Of a stretch of 36,760 nt of DNA, positions 30,701 through 36,760 are shown in pieces; position 1 is the first letter of the stretch, and every line of letters begins with the position of its first letter. Below the pieces are notes generated by a model, which made no database searches, was not told the DNA's origin, and saw only the letters and a list, made by a program, of their open reading frames with translations. Origin of the DNA: a virus; IMG/VR virus record IMGVR_UViG_3300042519_001936, positions 1 through 36,760 of that record; one strand, written 5' to 3'. Made by a program: the position numbers and the translations under genes.

Positions 30701-32355
30701 GGAACGACTTTTCAACCTTTAACGCAGTCAACTTCCCGAGAAAAGCTGCCGCGATTGAACAAGCGACGTTTTGTGGTCCGAGCGATGCGTCCGTATTTCC
30801 GTATCAATTCAGCAGAAAAGATGTCAGGTTCACGATGCACGTACCAGACTATGGCGCAAATAAGTTTAGGAGCAACAAGATAAATTATATAGAACAGGAA
30901 CTTGTCGGAGATTTATCGTCGGATACTCGGTCTTCCATGCAATCCAGTCAACTGTCGTCGGTAGACTCCAACAGGTTGGGGATATTCTTTTCTCCGTCAG
31001 AAATACAAAACAAAGAAATAATCAAGTTCTTCGGCGAATACCAACTTGGAGATTTGATTGGTAATCCAGCCGATGTTTACCAAAATTCTTATAAAAAATT
31101 TGAAACATTCAAGCAAATATATTACGAGCAAGGGTTTGGTAATGTAGATTACCAATTCTTCATGAACGTGATAAGGTTCTACTTTGATAAAGCAATGTTC
31201 AAGTATATTAGGTCAATAGTCCCAGCCAGAGCCAAATTGGTCGACGGTATATTAATAGAACCGTCAATTTTAGAAAGACCAAAAATTGCATTCAAGCCAA
31301 TGAAGAAGGAAAACATTGGCCAAAGAGAGGGTCACGCAGCAGTATCGGAGAAAATTGCTGGGTCTATGCGTGCGCCAATGGACGCGGTGCTGACGATCAA
31401 GAATTCCGGTGCAGAAATTTACTCTGACGTAAATTCTATATTTTTTCCGTCGGACAGTGACTTGTACGGTCCCGCCGTATATTCCCAAGGTGGAGTGACG
31501 TTTTACAAGGACGAATATTACAGAGCAGATGTTATAAAAATTAAAAAATCTTATCAAGTTTGGAGAGACGTGATATTACCAGCGGCGTCGTCCTCTCAAT
31601 ACGACCAACGAGTAAACCTCGGCGGTCGGGCTCAAACAGTAACCTCTTCTTATTATAAGGTCAATTTGACAAAACTTCCAACGATTTATGAATATCCGAT
31701 AACTATGTCTTCGGCAACCACTCCACCAACTTCTGGTAGATTCTATTTCTCAGGAAGCGTAAGTTTTGACCCATCAACCTCTGGGGTTGGTAGTTACGCC
31801 ACGTCGACCGGCCATTCGCTAATCGGAGTTATAACCGGTAGTATTTTTGGTAGTGTAAATTCGTTAGTGCTCGAATCGAATGCGACCATAAATTCTCAGG
31901 GATTGTATATGGTCGCATCATATATTCCAAGCTCACCTGTTACATACAGTGGGAATTTTTACACGGCATCGGGTATTCAATATTTTGACGGAACGGTTCA
32001 GGGAGCGCCGCAGACTGCGCTATACTATTCCACATTTATGTCCACGGGATCAATATTTCAAGAATTTAAGCAAAAAACCGTGGGAAATCTGTTTGGAATC
32101 CTCGGTCCGGGTGTATCATACAGCTACTCTGCTTCGCTATTAAACTATCCGCACAACGCCACCCCACTAAACGGATATTTCCAAACGCACCACAAACACC
32201 AAAGAAATCAGTTTTCTTATCGAGAAATAACGTCTTATGATAGCACTGGGAGATTTTTCAAGTGGAAAAAGGGAAGTCAGAATAAAAAAACTACGGTTAA
32301 TGTCGAGACCGGCCTTCTCGACAATAGCTCGCCAGTTGAAACAAAAACGGTATAA
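27739..32355 (+). CDS. Very large baseplate/virion protein with gpI-like and LamG-like regions
   Basis: 1538 residues, the largest gene in the window. Residues ~695-720 (NSLPLIYKTKGTETSLNALI) resemble the P2 gpI-like tail protein core. Residues ~755-950 read as a LamG/concanavalin-like beta sandwich, with GFGNVRTVATSRAPIFDG, HVLLRRGD and FFGNIDDINIWESPI. The N-terminal ~690 residues are largely beta and helical structural sequence, and the C-terminal ~500 carry Ser/Thr-rich strands. It probably connects the wedge to outer baseplate proteins. A related large protein follows gp6 in marine T4-like phages. Confidence 0.8.
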   Translation: MNMSDIKYRISSTASLSVGSFLTEEDLYFYSEGRTAKNIPFGQSEKDFVQFSVYTFDETFITSSIAYSPGTWTPHTNSYYNVFNRPVQYYYDSFTTDWLVLGTETQSLFFDVSRNLNSLGISDGNYKVCIELGRDEVGNKDERLLIDSISNSRTEITLIPKTLKGSTGSINIEYDIFSNNQIQVSDVADSLIYSISKPELYNLYLLAKKQDPTGSAALMFNYGFKQDVDVTTFITDLYYGVRKGGIRSNGQYSTNDILGIYDQFKNLLYENYSSGITFQDIKNYYYSLFVFIADQELNRISNNKPSSYPEIVNFLARIYYNFVFFPQITNIENNVDTNLTGYFKHYIALPSGMSISILNKKTIPSTDPRFYDRLALKLESPLPVDVILGSDAWITNCFGFLPIVQNLYYFSQRVIQTFPLRGPNFLIKIENEGNSTEALSMETLIRETGSLYNELITKLDAKQAVVVDTIDYREFKNFVNFSSATFRLGAFDVKRSSIEKLYGDIQEYDAQLLINPNDQFYQKNKTDANSEIDSLEASMDGYEKFLYDNPMWFTRHAEVVDGYSTASLYDKDNGGALVSNLPQFLVEAYSDNEDYIKFIAMVGHFFDNLTLAVRQMTDKNDSASSPNSGVSLDVVGDMLKSLGWDVEMSKENLSLLLSSFCKADFDEGTDLYNQSRQFSEETRNKTIWKRILNSLPLIYKTKGTETSLNALISCFGVPTNLIKIKEYGGIQNVSDLTDTSLYIIDEVKYEPYFSGSGEYFQINWTGSAQSLEFNFRFDAANIHDEGQYFRLVNCSDVWALGARREKGKDWGIVFFSIDDGFGNVRTVATSRAPIFDGNSYHVLLRRGDVAPEFHATSSYNEYATKYDLILQKSEDDRITFVTTGSAFLSGSYNTAFESGSFIYVGNYNQNTSSVNIDPEAFFGNIDDINIWESPISNNRFQSHTLNRSSYDLESPQQMILDNLFRISFERPVDLYDLDGVTLNNLSFRNDFSTFNAVNFPRKAAAIEQATFCGPSDASVFPYQFSRKDVRFTMHVPDYGANKFRSNKINYIEQELVGDLSSDTRSSMQSSQLSSVDSNRLGIFFSPSEIQNKEIIKFFGEYQLGDLIGNPADVYQNSYKKFETFKQIYYEQGFGNVDYQFFMNVIRFYFDKAMFKYIRSIVPARAKLVDGILIEPSILERPKIAFKPMKKENIGQREGHAAVSEKIAGSMRAPMDAVLTIKNSGAEIYSDVNSIFFPSDSDLYGPAVYSQGGVTFYKDEYYRADVIKIKKSYQVWRDVILPAASSSQYDQRVNLGGRAQTVTSSYYKVNLTKLPTIYEYPITMSSATTPPTSGRFYFSGSVSFDPSTSGVGSYATSTGHSLIGVITGSIFGSVNSLVLESNATINSQGLYMVASYIPSSPVTYSGNFYTASGIQYFDGTVQGAPQTALYYSTFMSTGSIFQEFKQKTVGNLFGILGPGVSYSYSASLLNYPHNATPLNGYFQTHHKHQRNQFSYREITSYDSTGRFFKWKKGSQNKKTTVNVETGLLDNSSPVETKTV

Positions 32356-32381
32356 AAATAGTAAAAAAGTAAAAACGTATA

Positions 32382-32389
32382 TATTTATT
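32382..32389 (+). promoter_or_regulatory. TATTTATT octamer before 32405
   Basis: Lies 15 nt before the ATG at 32405, in the 49-nt gap after the 1538-residue gene. Confidence 0.45.
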
Positions 32390-32404
32390 TAGAAAGCAAC
32401 CTAT

Positions 32405-33034
32405 ATGGCGTACATCAATAATGAAACAATTACCGTAGACGCGGTCCTCACAAAAAAAGGCCGAGAGCTATTAGCCGCCAGAGGCGGATTAAACATTACG
32501 TCATTCGCATTAGCGGACGATGAAATTGACTATAGTTTATATCAACCAAACCACCCACAGGGATCGGCGTATTATGATCTAGCTATTAGGAACACGCCGG
32601 TATTCGAAGCGTTCACCGACGAAACCCAAGTATTGAAGTATAAGTTGGTAACACTGCCATCCGGCGTGACTTCTATACCAGTCATTTCACTAGGTCAAAG
32701 TTCAATCGACGTTGACAAAGATTATAAGGGCGAGGTCGTAGTTGTGCCATCAACGAATCCAGTTTACAACACAACCCTCGGGTATACTGCCATTTTGGCC
32801 AATAAAAATGTTGGTACTATTATCGGTGAACAGTTGCAAAACATCACAAACGCGACAATTCCAACTTTTATTGGTGACGTATCTTCGACCACCGCCCAAG
32901 TGGCACTGGGACTAAGATTCAGGTTTGTTCCAAACGCTTCATTGACGCAGACGGTGACGACGACACTAACCGTGGTTGGCAATGAAAGTGGCGGGTCTGT
33001 ATCTATTCCAGTGACCGTGAATGTTAGAACATAA
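32405..33034 (+). CDS. Virion structural protein
   Basis: 209 residues. The N-terminus (ETITVDAVLTKKGRELLAAR, then FALADDEIDYSLY) is a recurring signature of small tail or baseplate proteins in T4-like phages. The C-terminal half is a beta-sandwich-like domain rich in Thr/Val (LTQTVTTTLTVVG, then VSIPVTVNV), similar to Ig-like folds. The precise role is not known. Confidence 0.75.
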   Translation: MAYINNETITVDAVLTKKGRELLAARGGLNITSFALADDEIDYSLYQPNHPQGSAYYDLAIRNTPVFEAFTDETQVLKYKLVTLPSGVTSIPVISLGQSSIDVDKDYKGEVVVVPSTNPVYNTTLGYTAILANKNVGTIIGEQLQNITNATIPTFIGDVSSTTAQVALGLRFRFVPNASLTQTVTTTLTVVGNESGGSVSIPVTVNVRT

Positions 33035-33042
33035 TATTTATT
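33035..33042 (+). promoter_or_regulatory. TATTTATT octamer 3 nt before a start codon
   Basis: Ends 3 nt before the ATG at 33046 and begins at the last base of the preceding stop region, in an 11-nt intergenic gap. Confidence 0.4.
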
Positions 33043-33045
33043 GAT

Positions 33046-34155
33046 ATGATTTTTAAACAATTCGATACAACAGACATAGTAGCCGGTAGAACACAGCCCG
33101 TTTCGACTGGTATGTGGAGCGACGGCGAAACTTCGTGGCCTTCATTTTTTACTAGCAGCGGTCAAACAGAAGCGTCGGCGTCTCAATACGAGCCGCTCAA
33201 TGGGTTATATTACACGAACGTATACGACGCCAATCCAGATGCTACCGCGTCGGCGGATTTGTATTTTTCGATTGCGTATGGACATTTTGACGGGTCCGGT
33301 TCCTCTACGTTTGACACCTCGTCGCAGGGAAGCTTGTTGTATCCTACCAAGGCAATTTACAATCAATACAGAAATTTACTTTTAACCCCCGGCGATCAGA
33401 AATTCACATTTCTAGCGTCTTCTGGTTCGGGGCAGGTATATCAAGACACCAAAGAGATATATGTTATCTCGTTTAAAAATACTAAATTTAAAGATCGTCT
33501 CGATCCCGGGCAATTTGAAATAACTCTTTCTGGCAGTGTCGGCCTCGGCGCCGGCCTCCGATTAATTGACGATTCGCGCGATAGTACAAATACGGGTATA
33601 CAGACCGGGGGGAAGAGATACAACTTGGTCGAAGGTAGTTTAACCGGTGGTTCTACCTTTGTAGGATTGTATCCCGGGGTAGGAACAATGTATCCAGATT
33701 TAGGAATTGTCGTATTAAACGCGACGAGGCTGCACGCATTAATCGGAAGCGTTGCCGGGAAGTCACTAAGTTTCTCGGCGGCTGATTGGGCCGGTCAGTT
33801 TGCTAGAATGCCTGAATTATTATTTAAATCGATAGTGCTTGGTGCGCTGACAAATCCAATACAGGCACGGGTAACTGAGTACATTCCTGCAAGACATTTC
33901 TTCGTTCGCGTAAAGAACCAAGAATATAACTATTCCAATAATCCTACGTTTGTTATCAATTCCACAGAGACATCAAACTCTCAAGATGTTGGTAAGCTAA
34001 GATTTTCGGACTTTTACACCGACCCGAAGGTTTACGTTACCACAATCGGCTTGTACAATGAGAGCAATGACCTCGTTGCTGTCGCGAAGTTAAGTCAACC
34101 GCTGTTGAAAGACTTCACGAACGAGTGTTTGATCAAAATAAAAATTGACATATAA
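33046..34155 (+). CDS. Virion structural (baseplate-associated) protein
   Basis: 369 residues. The start FKQFDTTDIVAGR and the middle TKEIYVISFKNTKFKDRLDPG are typical of a virion family in T4-like marine phages. The C-terminal block FFVRVKNQEYNYSNNPTFV, then DPKVYVTTIGLYN and LVAVAKLSQPLLKDF, is highly characteristic of this group. Residues ~175-260 hold a Gly-rich beta region. It probably forms part of the outer baseplate or fibre attachment. The following gene shares the KQF...DI start. Confidence 0.78.
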   Translation: MIFKQFDTTDIVAGRTQPVSTGMWSDGETSWPSFFTSSGQTEASASQYEPLNGLYYTNVYDANPDATASADLYFSIAYGHFDGSGSSTFDTSSQGSLLYPTKAIYNQYRNLLLTPGDQKFTFLASSGSGQVYQDTKEIYVISFKNTKFKDRLDPGQFEITLSGSVGLGAGLRLIDDSRDSTNTGIQTGGKRYNLVEGSLTGGSTFVGLYPGVGTMYPDLGIVVLNATRLHALIGSVAGKSLSFSAADWAGQFARMPELLFKSIVLGALTNPIQARVTEYIPARHFFVRVKNQEYNYSNNPTFVINSTETSNSQDVGKLRFSDFYTDPKVYVTTIGLYNESNDLVAVAKLSQPLLKDFTNECLIKIKIDI

Positions 34156-34196
34156 AAAGACTCGTGGGTTTGTAGTCAAATCCTGTAGATTGCGAA

Positions 34197-34204
34197 TATT
34201 TATC
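34197..34204 (+). promoter_or_regulatory. TATTTATC octamer before 34210
   Basis: Lies 5 nt before the ATG at 34210, in a 54-nt gap with no gene. Confidence 0.4.
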
Positions 34205-34209
34205 TGTAT

Positions 34210-36760
34210 ATGATAAAGCAATTCTCTGCCGGTGACATAACCGTTCGACCGTTTAAGACGTTCAAGAACTGGGTTGTGCAGAGTTTGGACTCGGCGTCAG
34301 TGGATCGATATGGTTCAAGTACTTATTATAATAGCATTGCTGAGATAAACGAGGGAAAGAAAATCACTAGCATATTCTTTCCAAGTGGAAGCGCATTTTA
34401 CACTAGTTCAGCCGAGCCAATGAATCCGTCTGGAAAATATGCAAGGAACATTTACAGTTTAACAAACACGATGTTCTATAAAAACGCCGGAAACCCGATC
34501 CAACTGTTTGGTGTTGAGCGGTGGGGAACTGATAGAATAACGGGAAAAAAAGAAATCAGAGAAATTAACGACCGAATTATTACATTGGCATTGAACCAGT
34601 CCGTCTGGGGGGAAAAGGTTCGTCCTAACACGGTGAAGATTTTGGACAATTCCAATCGACATACTACTTTTCGCATATATGACGACGGTTACACCAATTT
34701 GTACATAAGTGGGTCTCAATTTTCCGATTATTCAAAAATTGGCGGGGTGTTAAATTTAGCGCCGAGACCATATTTTGACACTGCGTCAATACAATATTTT
34801 GTAACGCAGAACGACGGAACCACCGACTACATTTCATTTGAGGTGGCTAAAGAATACGCCAGCACGGGGTTGAATGTGTCATATGTATCACATTCGGTTT
34901 CTTGGAGTTTCGACGAATCCGCCGCGAGAAATTATTTCCAACCAGAAAACGAACATTTTGGAGAATCGGTTAGTTGCTGGTATAAATATGTCGCCGTTGG
35001 CGCATCTATGGATGAATATAGTTTGTCCACGGCTCGGCAGGGGTATGCTGCGATTTTTAAGTATGACAGCAACGTTGGAGGTCACCGACTGATTAAAAAA
35101 TTCTACTGCCCATTCAGCCAAAATTCATTGGCACAGGAATTTGGAGCGGACACATCGTTCTTACTGTCGCTAGAAAACAACAATTTTTTAATGCTCGAAC
35201 AGTCAGATTTTAGTTCTTCTTATTTGGAGGACTCTTTTGGGTATTCTGTCGCTGTTCGCGATAATTTTTTGGTAATAGGATCGCCCACTGGATCTCTGTA
35301 CGCAAGCGGCTCGCTAGAATTTTTGAGTGGCTCACACCCCGGGTTCGTTTATGTATACCAAAAAGACAAGGGCGGAATAGATAATTGGGGAATACTTAAC
35401 GCATTGGTGGGCAGTTCCAACGGAGATTTATTTGGAAACTCGGTTGCGATAGACAGTGACGTTATGGTAGTTGGTGCCCCCGGAGTGAGTGGGAGTGAGG
35501 GCGCGGCGTATGTGTACAGACGCAAGAGATTTATGGTCACGGGGTCGGCTGAAACTGGTTCAGCGGAAAATTCGGCGAGTATTTATGACTCAATTCAGGA
35601 CGATGCGTGCGACGGTGTTCCAAGAATTTCAGGTAGCTCGTATTTAGTTGTTGGAAATTACACGTGGACAAGAGAAACGGTGCTTTCTTCTAGTGTGCTG
35701 CAATCCGGAGATAAATTTGGGTGGTCAGTAGCTATTGATTCTGGCAGTATTGTGATCGGAACAAACAAGACTGGCTATGGTTACGCGTCTGTTTTTACGG
35801 CATCTTACTCGGGAATATGCCCGACGGCCTCGTGGGGAGAAGTATCCAGACTTTACGCTGACAATTCTCTCGGAGACTTGGATGCTGGTTCACCGTTATA
35901 CGCAAACGATGTATCTAATACTATATCCTCGAACGGGTTTGGTAAGACGGTGGCCATCAGTAATAATACCGCGTTGATTGGCTGCGCGTATGATAAAGCA
36001 TTTGTCCCGTATCAACCATATCCCGGCGATAAAACCGTTCTTGGTGCCGCGTATTTTTACCAAAACATTTCGCTGTGTGGTACCGCAAGCTTTTACAAAG
36101 TATTAAAAACATTTGGGGACCGAAGCATCGATACCAACAATAACTTTGGTCGAGCAGTATCGATTGAGAATAATTTTGCGGCCATCACTTCTTGGCCAGA
36201 CAGACTGTCCAGACTCGTGGATTATGCAACTGGCTCTTTCATCTTGGAAGATTACAGCTATGATTCAACGTCGTCACAAGACCCGAGAGGTGTGTTAGGT
36301 CGCGTTGTATTATATAATTACGACGACGTTAACGAAGTTTGGAAATTAACCGGCGAACTAAAACAAAACAAAGAAGAATACAAACCGGCGAATTTATATG
36401 GGTATTCGGTATCAGTGTGTTCCGACTTTTTGGCCGTTGGTGCGCCGGTAGTCAACGAGGCAACCGCGTCCGCAACTTCCAGTATATTTGATCACAACAC
36501 TCAAATATCGTCTTCGTTCCCGTCCAACGTTTCTGGTTCGGTGTTTATCTATCCAATGAGCAATTATCAGGTCGACCCTTATATTGGAAACGTTTTTTAT
36601 AAGAATGGATATTTTGTATTGACTACGACCGGATCATCGTTCCGTAATATATTTACTGGCACCGGTCCTTCCGGATTTAATCTGGAATATCAAGGTACCC
36701 ACACTATTTACGAACATGAATATTTGGTATCCATACGTCCGGGGGAATTTAATTATAGCA
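34210..36760 (+). CDS. Virion protein with seven FG-GAP repeats (3' end outside window)
   Basis: 850 residues are visible and the frame stays open to the window end. The N-terminus (MIKQFSAGDITVRPFKTFKNW) matches the leader of T4-like phage virion proteins and resembles that of the preceding gene. Seven FG-GAP-type repeats follow, each with an F/Y-G-x-(S/A/T)-V core and a later hydrophobic strand, usually ending G-(A/S/C). They start at residues ~249 (HFGESV), 342 (SFGYSV), 407 (LFGNSV), 502 (KFGWSV), 576 (GFGKTV), 645 (NFGRAV) and 729 (LYGYSV). Seven copies predict an integrin-alpha-like seven-bladed beta-propeller, probably exposed for receptor or glycan contact. Confidence 0.82.
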   Translation, partial: MIKQFSAGDITVRPFKTFKNWVVQSLDSASVDRYGSSTYYNSIAEINEGKKITSIFFPSGSAFYTSSAEPMNPSGKYARNIYSLTNTMFYKNAGNPIQLFGVERWGTDRITGKKEIREINDRIITLALNQSVWGEKVRPNTVKILDNSNRHTTFRIYDDGYTNLYISGSQFSDYSKIGGVLNLAPRPYFDTASIQYFVTQNDGTTDYISFEVAKEYASTGLNVSYVSHSVSWSFDESAARNYFQPENEHFGESVSCWYKYVAVGASMDEYSLSTARQGYAAIFKYDSNVGGHRLIKKFYCPFSQNSLAQEFGADTSFLLSLENNNFLMLEQSDFSSSYLEDSFGYSVAVRDNFLVIGSPTGSLYASGSLEFLSGSHPGFVYVYQKDKGGIDNWGILNALVGSSNGDLFGNSVAIDSDVMVVGAPGVSGSEGAAYVYRRKRFMVTGSAETGSAENSASIYDSIQDDACDGVPRISGSSYLVVGNYTWTRETVLSSSVLQSGDKFGWSVAIDSGSIVIGTNKTGYGYASVFTASYSGICPTASWGEVSRLYADNSLGDLDAGSPLYANDVSNTISSNGFGKTVAISNNTALIGCAYDKAFVPYQPYPGDKTVLGAAYFYQNISLCGTASFYKVLKTFGDRSIDTNNNFGRAVSIENNFAAITSWPDRLSRLVDYATGSFILEDYSYDSTSSQDPRGVLGRVVLYNYDDVNEVWKLTGELKQNKEEYKPANLYGYSVSVCSDFLAVGAPVVNEATASATSSIFDHNTQISSSFPSNVSGSVFIYPMSNYQVDPYIGNVFYKNGYFVLTTTGSSFRNIFTGTGPSGFNLEYQGTHTIYEHEYLVSIRPGEFNYS

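Overview
The window looks like part of the genome of a large T4-like tailed phage (myovirus) whose host cannot be told from the sequence. Three observations support this. First, a baseplate block runs spike (20884..22311), gp25-like wedge (23757..24167), gp6-like wedge (24164..26119), then large virion proteins. Second, there is a gp55-like late sigma factor (19555..20460). Third, phage-type PhoH and peptide deformylase genes are present. Forty coding regions are called. All but one (3372..3644) lie on the plus strand, packed tightly, often with ATGA/GTGA stop-start overlaps. The first and last genes are cut by the window ends. Shine-Dalgarno sequences are almost absent, and start codons sit in AT-rich contexts such as ACATATG.

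Layout. (1) 1..2031: the end of a kelch-like repeat protein, then a Thr/Pro-rich protein with InlB-like repeats. (2) 2116..5154: an island of small genes encoding an AT-hook protein, basic proteins, zinc-ribbon proteins, a HExxH protein and PhoH. (3) 5237..7585: a second fibre-type pair, a LamG-like protein followed by a second Thr/Pro-rich protein whose N-terminus is paralogous to the first. (4) 7650..16385: an eight-gene glycan cassette of a GT60-like glycosyltransferase, GT-B and GT-A enzymes, GT11-like and GT10-like fucosyltransferases, another GT-B-like protein, a methyltransferase, and a three-domain methyltransferase/HtrL-like/GT2-like fusion. (5) 16441..20878: an HD-domain protein, a possible small RNA, a membrane coiled-coil protein, peptide deformylase, small proteins and the late sigma factor. 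(6) 20884..36760: baseplate and virion proteins, ending in a partial protein with seven FG-GAP repeats, which suggests an integrin-like beta-propeller.

How the genes may work together. The most interesting association is the mucin-like Thr/Pro linker protein at 6494..7585 sitting 64 nt upstream of a GT60-like enzyme. Characterised members of that family add GlcNAc to Thr or hydroxyproline of polypeptides. The enzyme is followed by enzymes that could extend, fucosylate and methylate a glycan. I infer, without proof, a phage-encoded O-glycosylation system acting on its own virion fibres.

Regulation. A recurrent TATTTAT(A/T/C/G) octamer lies at or just upstream of ten genes that follow intergenic gaps, mostly virion genes. 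It is the reverse complement of the T4 late promoter TATAAATA. A few TTGACA-type promoter candidates lie before non-structural genes instead. Two strong intrinsic terminators are visible, at 2950 and 17235.
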